Shown piece by piece: positions 50,409-58,991 of a DNA stretch of 64,000 nt. Made by a program: the position numbers and the translations under genes. The notes under the pieces are model-generated. The model was not told where the DNA came from. It did not search any database and worked only from the letters and a program-made list of their open reading frames with translations. Where the stretch lies: positions 1,403,001 to 1,467,000 of the forward strand of contig OX638375.1 in assembly GCA_951813575.1 (NCBI GenBank), given 5' to 3'. The stretch comes from Candidatus Binatia bacterium (GTDB lineage Bacteria > Desulfobacterota > Binatia > UBA9968 > JAJDTQ01). Every line of letters starts with the position of its first letter. Within the stretch, counting starts at the first letter, position 1.

Positions 50409-51537
50409 GGTCCGCCGCCTTCCGGCATTCCTCCTCCACGGCCGCGAGCAGCTTGTCGAAGGCCTCGGAAAAGAGCCGGACCCCGTCCTCCAGCAGCTTG
50501 TCGGTGATTTCCCTCATCGACACGCCCGCACGCTCCAGGCCATCCATGGTCGCTGCCGCGTCTTCGACGTCCTCTTCAAGGCTCTTGCGAATCTTCCCGT
50601 GATCGCGGAACGCGTCCAGCGTGGCCGGCGGAATGGTGTTCACCGTGTCCTCGCCGATGAGCTCGTCGACGTACAGGACGTCCGGGTAGTCGGGGTTCTT
50701 GGTGCTGGTGCTGGCCCACAGGAGCCGCTGGGGCCGGGCCCCCTTGCCTGCCAGCGCCTGCCAGCCCTCGCCCTGCATGATCTCCTTGTAGCGCTTGTAG
50801 GTGAGCTTGGCGTTGGCGATGGCGACCTTGCCCTTCAACGCCCGCAGGCGCTCCTTCTCGGCTTCGCCGTCCGCGTTCTCCAACCGCTTGTCGAGAGCCC
50901 CGTCCACCAAGCTGTCGATGCGGGAGATGAAGAAGCTCGCCACGCTGGCGATGCGGCCCACGTCCAGCCCGTCGGCGGCCGCCTTGGCCAGCCCCCGGAT
51001 GTAGGCCTGAGCCACCTGCTCGTAGGCTTCCCTTGCGAACAGCAAGGTCACGTTGACGCTGATGCCCTCCCCGATCAACTGCTCGATGGCCGGCACCCCC
51101 GCGGGCGTGCCGGGCACCTTGATCAGCAGGTTGTCCCGCGAAACGGTGTTCCACAGCCGCCGCGCCTCCGCCACGGTCCCCTCGGTGTCGTGGGCCAGAT
51201 AAGGGGACACTTCCAGGCTGACGTATCCGTCACGCCGCCCGGTCTCGTCGTACACCGGCCGCAACACGTCCGCCGCGTCCTGGATGTCGCGGGTGGCGAT
51301 GGCCTCGTACACCCCCTTGGGGTCCGCCGACCCGTCGCCGCCCATCTCCGCGATGACGTCGTCGTAGTCGTCGCTGTCGGCGATGGCCTTCTCGAAGATG
51401 GCCGGATTGGACGTGACGCCCTTGAGTCCGTCCTCTTCCACCAGACGCTTCAGTTCGCCGCCGGTGAGAAGCTTCCGCTGGATGAAGTCCAGCCACACGG
51501 ACTGCCCGAACTCGTTCAGGTCCTTCAATGGGTTCAT
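50392..51537 (-). CDS. tal: Transaldolase
   Basis: A 381-aa transaldolase of the longer, mycobacterial-like type. It transfers a dihydroxyacetone unit between sugar phosphates through a Schiff base on Lys in [13 protein letters not shown]. Other landmarks: [83 protein letters not shown]. The start at 51537 overlaps the tkt stop by four bases (ATGA). The longer open frame upstream lies inside tkt and is discarded. Confidence 0.95.
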   Translation of the reverse strand: MNPLKDLNEFGQSVWLDFIQRKLLTGGELKRLVEEDGLKGVTSNPAIFEKAIADSDDYDDVIAEMGGDGSADPKGVYEAIATRDIQDAADVLRPVYDETGRRDGYVSLEVSPYLAHDTEGTVAEARRLWNTVSRDNLLIKVPGTPAGVPAIEQLIGEGISVNVTLLFAREAYEQVAQAYIRGLAKAAADGLDVGRIASVASFFISRIDSLVDGALDKRLENADGEAEKERLRALKGKVAIANAKLTYKRYKEIMQGEGWQALAGKGARPQRLLWASTSTKNPDYPDVLYVDELIGEDTVNTIPPATLDAFRDHGKIRKSLEEDVEDAAATMDGLERAGVSMREITDKLLEDGVRLFSEAFDKLLAAVEEECRKAADHGQAG

Positions 51538-53645
51538 GTTGCCTCCACGCTCCCTGCCGGGACGGGTCCGCCGCCCCGCCGCTGCCGCGCCCGGCCGATC
51601 TGCTCCCTGGCCGCCGCGACCACGTCGTCGGCGGTAAAGCCGAACTTCTTCTGCAGGTCCTTGAGCGGCGCCGACGCGCCGAAGGACCGCATGCCGATCT
51701 GGTGTCCGTCGATGCCGGTGTACTTGGTCCAGCCGAACACCGAGGCCTGCTCCACCGACACCCGGGCCGTCACCTCCGGCGGGATCACGCTGTTCCGGTA
51801 GCTCTCGTCCTGATCGTCGAACAGCTCCCAGCAGGGCATGCTCACCACCCGCGCCTTGATCCCCTCCGCCGCCAGCGCCTCGTGGGCCTCCACGCACAAC
51901 GACACCTCGCTGCCGGTGGCGAGCAGCAGGACGTCGGGCTTGCCGTCCGGCGCGTCCGCCAACATGTAGGCGCCGCGGGCGACGCCGTCCGCCGAGGCGT
52001 ACCGGGCGCGGTCCAGGGTCGGCAGCGCCTGGCGCGTCACCACCAGCACCGCCGGCTCGTGGTGCGCCTCCATGACCAGCTTCCAGGCGGCCGTGACCTC
52101 GTTGGCGTCCGCCGGGCGGATCACCATCAGGCCCGGCACCGCGCGCAGCGAGGCCAGGTGCTCCACCGGCTGGTGCGTCGGCCCGTCCTCCCCGACCCCG
52201 ATGGAGTCATGGGTGAAGATGTGGACCACCGGCAACTCCATGAGGGCGCTCAAGCGGATGGCGCCCCGGGCGTAGTCGCTGAAGATCAGGAAGCCGGACC
52301 CGTAGGCGCGCACCTTCACCAGCGCCATGCCGTTCAGGACCGAGGCCATGGCGTGCTCCCGCACGCCGAAATGGAGGTTGCGCCCGGCCGGGGTCTCCGC
52401 CGAGAAGTCGCCGGCCCCCTCGAAGGTCAGACGGGTCTTGGTGGAGGGCGCCAGGTCCGCCGCGCCGCCCATGAGCCATGGGACGTTCCCCGCCAGCGCG
52501 TTCAGCACCTTGCCGGAGGCGTCGCGGCCCGACAGTCCCTTGGGGTCCGCGGGAAACTCGGGCAGGTCCCGGTCCCACCCCTCGGGAAGCTGGCGGTGCT
52601 GCATCCGGTAGAGCTCGTCGGCGAGTTCCGGGTACCGTGCCCGATAGTCATCGAGGCGGTCGAACCACGCATCGCGCAGGGACTTGCCGCGGTCCCCCAT
52701 GCCTTGCCCGAAATGCTCCCGCACGCCGTCGGGGACGTGGAACCACGCGTCCTCCGGCCAGCCGTAGCGCTTCTTGGTGAGCTTGACTTCCTCCACCCCC
52801 AAGGGCTCGCCGTGGGCGCCGCTGGTGTCCTGCTTGTTGGGCGAGCCGTAGCCGATGTGGCTGTCCACGATCACCAGGGTCGGCCGGTCCGTGGTGTTCT
52901 GGAACGTGCGGAAGGCCCGCTCCAGCATCTCCAGGTCATTGGCGTCGCCGACCCGGACCACGTTCCATCCGTAGCCCAGGAAACGGGTGGCGACGTCGTC
53001 GGAGAAGGCAAGCGCGGTGTGGCCCTCGATGGTGATGCGGTTGTTGTCGTAGATCCAGCAAAGCTTGGACAGCTTCAGGTGCCCCGCGAGCGACGCCGCC
53101 TCGTTGCACACGCCTTCCATCATGCAGCCGTCGCCGCACAGCGCGTACACGTCGAAGTCGACGAGATCCTCGAAGCCGGGCTGGTTGTAGCGGCTGGCCA
53201 TCCAGCTCCCGGCGATGGCCATGCCCACGCTGGTGGCGACCCCCTGCCCCAGGGGCCCGGTGGTGGTCTCCACTCCAGAGGTCCAGCGGTACTCGGGGTG
53301 GCCGGGACAGCGGCTGTCGAGCTGACGGAACTGCTTCAAGGCTTCCAGCGGCACGGACAGGGAACCCAGCGTCTCGTAGTCCTTGCTGACGGCCTTGACG
53401 CCGGTCAGGTGGAGCATCGAGTACAGCAGCATGGACGCGTGCCCCGCGGACAGCACGAACCGGTCCCGGTTGGGCCAGATGGGATCGTCGGGATCGAACC
53501 GCAGAAAACGCTGCCACAGGCAATACGCCACCGGCGCCATGGCCATGGGCGTGCCCGGGTGGCCGGAGTTGGCCTGCTGGACCCCGTCGATGGAGAGGGT
53601 ACGGATCGTGTTGATGCACAACTCGTCGAGATTGACGTCGCTCAT
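51534..53645 (-). CDS. tkt: Transketolase
   Basis: A 703-aa thiamine-diphosphate enzyme that moves two-carbon units in the pentose phosphate pathway. Landmarks: [50 protein letters not shown], the ThDP motif [20 protein letters not shown] ending in YDNN, and [17 protein letters not shown] and [20 protein letters not shown]-like [15 protein letters not shown] in the second half. The ATG at 53645 is used; a TTG two codons earlier sits nearer the AAAGGAG and is possible. First gene of tkt-tal-rpe, divergent from the ThyX-like gene. Confidence 0.96.
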   Translation of the reverse strand: [703 protein letters not shown]

Positions 53646-53783
53646 GGACAATGGACTCCTTTGATGGCCGGCTTTCGCGACTCTCCTTGAACAAGTTTGC
53701 CAGATGAGTCAGGCAGCATACAACGCGTATCAACGCTTTCGATTGGATTTTTCCCTCGCCAACCGATAATCTCCGGAATCCCC

Positions 53784-55430
53784 ATGGAAAACTTCACTCC
53801 GGCGGAACGCGAGCGACTCGCGCGGTTCTTCACCAACGTGGACCGGCCGGTCTTCGGCCTCAGGCTGCCGCAAGAGGTGGCCGGAGCGCTCTTCTCGCGC
53901 TACAGCCGGTCGGCCAAGGACCTCCGGCGCACGTTCCTCGACGAGTTTCTCCGTGACGAGGACCTCTCCGCCGCCCTGGACACCCCGGCAGCGGCCGGCC
54001 GCGACGACCCCGCGGTGCGCCGGGCCCGGGCCTTCTACGAACGGGTGCTCATCGGATACGGCGACGACTCGGTTGCCCAGCTCGGGGGCGCCCACGTGGC
54101 CTGCGAGGACATCTCCAACGTGGCCGCCAAGGCCCTCGAGGACGCGCGGATCGGCATGGCGCCGCTGGAGAAGTCCACCCGTTACGTGCGCTTCGACCGG
54201 AAGGACGCCTCCGGCCGGCACCTGTTCTTCATCGAGCCGACCCTTGCCCGGTCGAGACACGGCGAGGCCTACCTGGAGCTCATGGAGCTCCTGTTCGACA
54301 CCTACTCGCGGCAGATGGAACCCATGATCGAGCACGTCCGGAAGTCCGTTCCGCTGGAGGAAACGGAACTGCGGCACCCCGGAACCGGCGACGCCGTCAC
54401 CTACGCCGAAGCCCGCAAGGACGAGAAGCTCGCCCGCTGGGCGGAGACCGCGTACCGGTCCACGGTACGGGCCCATGCCTGCGACATCCTGCGGGGCTAT
54501 CTGCCGGCGGCGACCCGCACCAACGTCGGGCTGTTCGGAGTGGGACAGGCCTTCGAGTACCTGTTGTCCAAATGCCATTCCAGCGACCTCGCGGAGCTCC
54601 GCGACCTCGGCGGCGCCATGCGCCGGGAGCTGGACACGCTGATCCCCTCGTTCGTGAAGCGGGCTCAGCGGAGCCCGTACCTGTCGGAGACGTTCAGCCG
54701 CACCCGCGCGCTGGCGGAGGAGTTGGTGACCGAACCGGTGCGGGAAGGCCCCAGCGTGACGTTGGTGGATCACGACGGGCAGGCGGAAGAGCGGATCATC
54801 GCCGCCGTCCTGTATCCCCACGCGACGCACCCGCTGCCACAGTTGCGGGAGTTGGCGGCGCGGCTGCCGGATGAACGGAAACAGGCGGTGCTCGACGCCT
54901 ACATGAAGGGCCGGCGGCACCGGCGCGAGAAGCCCGGGCGCGCGCTGGAGCAGGTCTATTACACCTTCGACATCATCGGCAACCTCGGCGCCTATCGCGA
55001 CCTCCAGCGGCATCGCCTGCTGAGCCAGGAACGGCAGGACTTCACCACGGCCCACGGCTACGACACCCCGCCGGAGATCGCCGAGGCGGGATTCGACGGC
55101 GAGTACCGCCGCTGCATGGACCGCGCCGCCGAACTCCATGAACGGATCCGGGGAGACCATCCGCGGGAGGCGCAGTACGTGGTGCCGTTCGCCTATCGCA
55201 CGCGATGGTACATGAAGATGAACCTGCGGGAGGCGGTGCACATCGGCGAGTTGCGGACGATGCCGCAAGGGCATCCCGACTACCGCTCGATCACGCAGGA
55301 GATGTGGCGTCAAATTGCGGCGGTGCACCCGCGGCTGGCGGGCTACGCGAGGTTCATCGACTGGAAGACCTACCGCCTCGGGCGGCTTGCGTCCGAGCTG
55401 CGGACGGAGTTCAAGAAATCCAACCGGTAG
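53784..55430 (+). CDS. Double-length ThyX-like flavin thymidylate synthase family protein
   Basis: A 548-aa protein, about twice the usual ThyX length. The C-terminal half has the ThyX motif as RDLQRHRLLSQERQDF (family RHRxxSxxxxSxR, with changes) and PFAYRTRWYMKMNLREAVHIGELR, the dUMP/FAD-region helix. The N-terminal half has matching but diverged pieces: MAPLEKSTRYVRFDRKDASG (the SxRY segment) and GYLPAATRTNVGLFGVGQAFEYLLS, without an RHR motif. It therefore looks like an internal duplication in which the active site may be shared between halves. ThyX makes dTMP from dUMP with FAD and methylene-folate; whether this protein does so is uncertain. Confidence 0.8.
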   Translation: MENFTPAERERLARFFTNVDRPVFGLRLPQEVAGALFSRYSRSAKDLRRTFLDEFLRDEDLSAALDTPAAAGRDDPAVRRARAFYERVLIGYGDDSVAQLGGAHVACEDISNVAAKALEDARIGMAPLEKSTRYVRFDRKDASGRHLFFIEPTLARSRHGEAYLELMELLFDTYSRQMEPMIEHVRKSVPLEETELRHPGTGDAVTYAEARKDEKLARWAETAYRSTVRAHACDILRGYLPAATRTNVGLFGVGQAFEYLLSKCHSSDLAELRDLGGAMRRELDTLIPSFVKRAQRSPYLSETFSRTRALAEELVTEPVREGPSVTLVDHDGQAEERIIAAVLYPHATHPLPQLRELAARLPDERKQAVLDAYMKGRRHRREKPGRALEQVYYTFDIIGNLGAYRDLQRHRLLSQERQDFTTAHGYDTPPEIAEAGFDGEYRRCMDRAAELHERIRGDHPREAQYVVPFAYRTRWYMKMNLREAVHIGELRTMPQGHPDYRSITQEMWRQIAAVHPRLAGYARFIDWKTYRLGRLASELRTEFKKSNR

Positions 55431-55595
55431 CTAGTGTCCTGTCCGGTTAATTCACACCATAATCTGCTTGTCTTTTTCGCCGTCGGCTGCGTTGCTCTTC
55501 CTCGCGTGGTAACCGCCACTGCTCGTCATCGCGCCTTGCCGACAACGAAAAATCCGGCGCATCTTATGGTGCGAATTAACCGGACAGGACACTAG
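55431..55595. mobile_element. 165-base MITE-like element with 32-base terminal inverted repeats
   Basis: The ends at 55431-55462 and 55564-55595 are inverted copies starting CTAGTGTCCTGTCCGG and differing at one of 32 positions. The interior has no coding capacity. A diverged copy of the right half lies at 8775-8842. Terminal CTAG on both sides and the lack of a gene suggest a non-autonomous element moved by a transposase encoded elsewhere. It starts immediately after the stop codon of the ThyX-like gene. Confidence 0.85.
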
Positions 55596-55633
55596 GGCGA
55601 ACCTCACCCCCCTGAATGGCGAAATGCGGGCTG

Positions 55634-55659
55634 CGGCAGGTTCGAAACCCGTCCCTACG
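55634..55659. repeat. Degenerate copy 3 of the GGGGCGGGTTT palindrome
   Basis: The sequence CGGCAGGTTCGAAACCCGTCCCTAC is a diverged copy of the palindrome at 17453 and 20870. As at 17478, the TAG stop of the minus-strand gene (55655-55657) is the CTA of its terminal CTAC. Confidence 0.65.
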
Positions 55660-56086
55660 CCGCTTCGGCCGGGGCGTTGGTCTTGACCTTGCGCCTCTTC
55701 CACTCCACCAGGCCCCGCCGCAGGTAGCTGGGCTCTATTCCCAGCGCTCCGCAAACGGACTCGAAGCCCAGGAAACGCTCATCGTCGGTGGCGAAGATCC
55801 ATTCCTCCGCGTCCCGATAGGCCGTCCGCTTCTTGGCGGTGCGGGCAAAGATGTTCTTTCGGTAACAGGCGAGGGCATCCTCGAGGATGGCGAGAAGCAG
55901 CTGCTTCTCGGGCTCCAGCGGCGTCTTGCGCTGGACCGTGTCGGTATACAGGTCCGCGTCCACGCCGTCGGCATCGAACAACGTCACGGCATCGAATGCA
56001 TCGGCCATTGCACGCTCCCGAGCAGGGCTGTCGCCGGGCTCCTTGTCCTGGGCCGCAAGAACTGAAACTTTCGTATCTTCCCTCAT
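55655..56086 (-). CDS. Conserved hypothetical protein, 143 aa
   Basis: I do not recognise a named family. The N-terminal 45 residues are acidic and probably flexible. The C-terminal part is well ordered: LLLAILEDALACYRKNIFAR, then KKRTAYRDAEEWIFATDDER, FLGFESVCGALGIEPSYLRRGL and the basic end VEWKRRKVKT. The pattern of a Trp-containing helix, a hydrophobic helix and a basic tail suggests a small nucleic-acid-binding or regulatory protein similar to short proteins seen in deltaproteobacteria. The start at 56086 is supported by the promoter at 56160-56188; the open frame further upstream would run through it. Confidence 0.65.
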   Translation of the reverse strand: MREDTKVSVLAAQDKEPGDSPARERAMADAFDAVTLFDADGVDADLYTDTVQRKTPLEPEKQLLLAILEDALACYRKNIFARTAKKRTAYRDAEEWIFATDDERFLGFESVCGALGIEPSYLRRGLVEWKRRKVKTNAPAEAA

Positions 56087-56159
56087 CGCTGTTACCGCCG
56101 TTCCATTAGACTGAAACCGGTTCCCGCGCCTCCTTTTCAACCCTTCTTTCACTAAGAAA

Positions 56160-56188
56160 AATTTAAGGTCCCAGCCGCACTCTGTCAA
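56160..56188 (-). promoter_or_regulatory. Sigma-70 promoter of the small hypothetical gene
   Basis: On the minus strand TTGACA (56183-56188) is followed after 17 bases by TAAATT (56160-56165), giving a predicted start about 70 bases upstream of the ATG at 56086. The surrounding 239-base gap is clearly more AT-rich than its neighbourhood and contains no gene. Confidence 0.65.
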
Positions 56189-56325
56189 GGATTTCTTTCG
56201 GGCCACGCGGACAAATAATCTCATTTCTCGAAGTTTTATTCTGAAAAACGCAACGTTTCGGAACAGCGGGGTGCCGCCGTAATGGTTGCCATTCCCGCGA
56301 CGCACCAGTAAACCAACTCGATATA

Positions 56326-57618
56326 GTGACCCGCAAGATCTTCTACGGCTGGTACATCGTCGGCGTCGGCTTCATCTGCTACCTGGGCTCGTCCTTCGCG
56401 CTATCCAGCACCCTCAGCATCTTTCTGAAACCCCTCACGGCCGAGTTCGGCATTTCCCGGGGAGTCTTCTCGTTCATCCGCAGCGGCGAGGTCATGTTCT
56501 CCTCGGTGATAGCGGCCCTGGTAGGACCCCTCATCGACAGTTACGGAGCCCGATGGCTCATCGTGACCGGGGCGCTGGTGGGAGGGACCGGCTTCATCCT
56601 GCTCAGCCAGATCCAGGAGTTCTGGCAGTTCATGTTCATACGATGGCTCCCCGTCACCGTGGGCGACACGCTCATGAGCTACATGGTGGTCAACGTCATG
56701 ATCTCGCGCTGGTTCGTCCGCAAGCGGGGCCGCGCCATCTCCATCGCCAACACCGGAAACGGTCTCGCCAAGGCGACCATGCCCCTGCTCGCCGTGTGGC
56801 TCTTCGCGCTGGTGGGGTGGCGCAACACCTGGATGGTGTTCGGCCTGTTGACCCTGGCCATGGTGGTGCTGCCGGCCTTCCTGGTGGTCCGGCGGAGCCC
56901 GGAGGATATGGGCCTGCAACCGGACGGCGCGCCGGCGTCTCATCAGCCCTTCCCGGGCAAGACTCCGGAACAGGAAGCCCACCAGGCGCCCGCGGCCGAA
57001 ATCACATGGACGCGAAGGGAGGCCGTCCACACCGGCACGTTCTGGCTGCTGGTCGTCACCTACGGCACCGTCACGTTCGGGATCATCGGGTTGAACCTGC
57101 ACATCTATCCCTACATTACGGACATCGGCTATTCGCCCGAGGTCGCCGCCACCGTAATGGGGGCGATGTCCCTGACACAGATGGCCGGCAACCTCATCTG
57201 GGGAGTGGTGGGCGAGCATATCGACGTGCGCAAGGCGGCCGCCGCCCAGTTCCTCCTGCAGGTTTGCGGCCTGGCGCTGGCCCTTGCGTCCCTGGGGCTG
57301 GGCTCGGTCTACCTTGGTTTCATCATCTACGGTTTCGGCCTGGGCGGGATCCTGGTGATTCGCGAGCTGCTGTGGGCCAACTACTTCGGCCGCGTCTCCC
57401 TGGGCCGGGTGCGCAATCTGGGCATCATGATCACCCGGATAGGCACGACCGTCGGCCCGCCCTTCTTCGGCTTCTTCCACGACTACACCGGCAGCTATTT
57501 CCTGTCGTTCAGCGTCTTTATCGGCGCCTTGCTGCTGTCGGCGTTCCTCGTCCTGGCCGTGCGCCCCCCGCGCAAGCTCCACCTTCCGGGCGACGTTCAC
57601 CAACCGGAGTCCGCATGA
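56326..57618 (+). CDS. MFS transporter, OFA/monocarboxylate-type (paralogue A)
   Basis: A 430-aa 12-helix permease starting with GTG. The opening FYGWYIVGVGFICYLGSSFA is typical of the oxalate/formate-antiporter and monocarboxylate group. The loop LVGPLIDSYGARWLIVTG replaces the usual motif A, RSPEDMGLQPDG marks the central loop, and NYFGRVSLGRVRN and FFGFFHDYTGSYFLSF the second half. Strongly similar in order and wording to the proteins at 58992 and 60315, so it is one of three local paralogues. Its stop overlaps the start of the next gene (ATGA). Likely substrates are organic acid anions; the exact one is unknown. Confidence 0.9.
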   Translation: MTRKIFYGWYIVGVGFICYLGSSFALSSTLSIFLKPLTAEFGISRGVFSFIRSGEVMFSSVIAALVGPLIDSYGARWLIVTGALVGGTGFILLSQIQEFWQFMFIRWLPVTVGDTLMSYMVVNVMISRWFVRKRGRAISIANTGNGLAKATMPLLAVWLFALVGWRNTWMVFGLLTLAMVVLPAFLVVRRSPEDMGLQPDGAPASHQPFPGKTPEQEAHQAPAAEITWTRREAVHTGTFWLLVVTYGTVTFGIIGLNLHIYPYITDIGYSPEVAATVMGAMSLTQMAGNLIWGVVGEHIDVRKAAAAQFLLQVCGLALALASLGLGSVYLGFIIYGFGLGGILVIRELLWANYFGRVSLGRVRNLGIMITRIGTTVGPPFFGFFHDYTGSYFLSFSVFIGALLLSAFLVLAVRPPRKLHLPGDVHQPESA

Positions 57619-58868
57619 CGCGCCAAACCAACCGGCCGTGGGTCATCGCCGGGACCGCTTCCCTGACCTTCGGCTTCGTTCGCGGCCTTCACACCTCCTT
57701 CGGGGTCTTCTTCGTGGCGCTCCTCGACACCTTCCACTGGAGCCGCGCGGTCACCGCCGGGCTCCAGACGGCGAACCTGGTGACCGACGCCCTCGTATCG
57801 CCCTTCATCGGACGGCTCACCGACCGCCTGGGGCCGCGACGGGTCGTGATGGCGGGCAGCGTGGTCCTGGCCGCCGGCCTGCTCCTGTGCAGCCAGGTCA
57901 GCACGGCGTGGGAGCTCTATCTCTACTTCGGGGTGGTGGTGTCGATGGGGTTCGCGGCCGGCGGGGTGATCCCCCACGTGGTGGTGGTGTCGGAGTGGTT
58001 CCCTTCCCGCCGGGGTCTCGTCCTGGGCATCGTCTACGGCGCGGTGGGGGTGGGCACCCTGATCCTCTCGCCCCTCTGTCAGGGGCTGATCTCCCTGTGG
58101 GGCTGGCCGCGGGTGTTCCAGGCGCTGGCCGCGGCAATCCTCATTTTCATCATACCCCTGGTGTGGAACACCTACCGGCCCAGCCCGCAAAGCGCACGCG
58201 AGCCGGCGGGCGCCAAGGGCGGCGCCGGGGCCGGGGAATGGTCGGCGTCCCTGGCGTTGAGGAGCATACAGTTCTGGAGCGTGTTCATCTCCCGGATGCT
58301 GGGGTCGGTGGGCACCATGCTGATCGTCACCCATCAGGTCGCCCACGTGGTGGATATCGGTTACAGCCACATCTGGGCCGCCGGGGTCTTCGGCGTCATG
58401 GCGTTCGTCAGCGCCGGCGGACGCGTGGCCTTCGGCTACATCGCCGACGCCTTCACCAAGACGACGGCCTACACCCTCAACATCGCCTGCGCGGCGGTCG
58501 GGGTCCTGGCCCTCACCCTGGCCACGGACACCTCGCAGCCCTGGCTGCTGTACGTCTACGTCGGCGGCTTCGGCATCGCCTTCGGCTCCCGCGCCGTGAT
58601 CCTGTCGGCCATCACCGCCGACATCTTCGCCGGCAGGGGCTTCGGCACCATCTTCGGGTTCTCGGTCATGAGCGTGGGCGTCGGCGGCGGCCTGGGCGCC
58701 TGGCTGGGAGGAGCGCTGCACGATCTCACCGGCAGCTACTACGTGTCGTTCACCGTGGCCAATTCGCTGCTTCTGGTCTCCGTGCTGGCGGTGTGGATCA
58801 CCGGGCTCGACTGGATGCGCCGGTTCGACCGGCGGCTGTGGCCGGCTCCCGACAGGACACTGGATTGA
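57615..58868 (+). CDS. MFS transporter, divergent type (paralogue B)
   Basis: A 417-aa permease translated by ATGA overlap with the previous gene. It begins NRPWVIAGTASLTFGFVRGL; motif A is clear (GRLTDRLGPRRVVMAG), with WFPSRRGLVLGIVYGAVGVG later and ALHDLTGSYYVSF near the end. It lacks the YGWYIVG start and the RSPEDMGL loop of its neighbours, so it belongs to a different subfamily. Coupled translation of two MFS genes suggests a linked role, perhaps uptake and efflux of related acids. Confidence 0.9.
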   Translation: MTRQTNRPWVIAGTASLTFGFVRGLHTSFGVFFVALLDTFHWSRAVTAGLQTANLVTDALVSPFIGRLTDRLGPRRVVMAGSVVLAAGLLLCSQVSTAWELYLYFGVVVSMGFAAGGVIPHVVVVSEWFPSRRGLVLGIVYGAVGVGTLILSPLCQGLISLWGWPRVFQALAAAILIFIIPLVWNTYRPSPQSAREPAGAKGGAGAGEWSASLALRSIQFWSVFISRMLGSVGTMLIVTHQVAHVVDIGYSHIWAAGVFGVMAFVSAGGRVAFGYIADAFTKTTAYTLNIACAAVGVLALTLATDTSQPWLLYVYVGGFGIAFGSRAVILSAITADIFAGRGFGTIFGFSVMSVGVGGGLGAWLGGALHDLTGSYYVSFTVANSLLLVSVLAVWITGLDWMRRFDRRLWPAPDRTLD

Positions 58869-58991
58869 CTCGGACCGAGCGATTGCCTACTTAAGTAGTC
58901 TTCCTGAACGCACCCAGCCCGCGCGCACCGCACCCGTTGCCGGAGGAGAGAAGCATGAGCCGACCGCCCGTCTTCGACGCCCAGGACCGCC

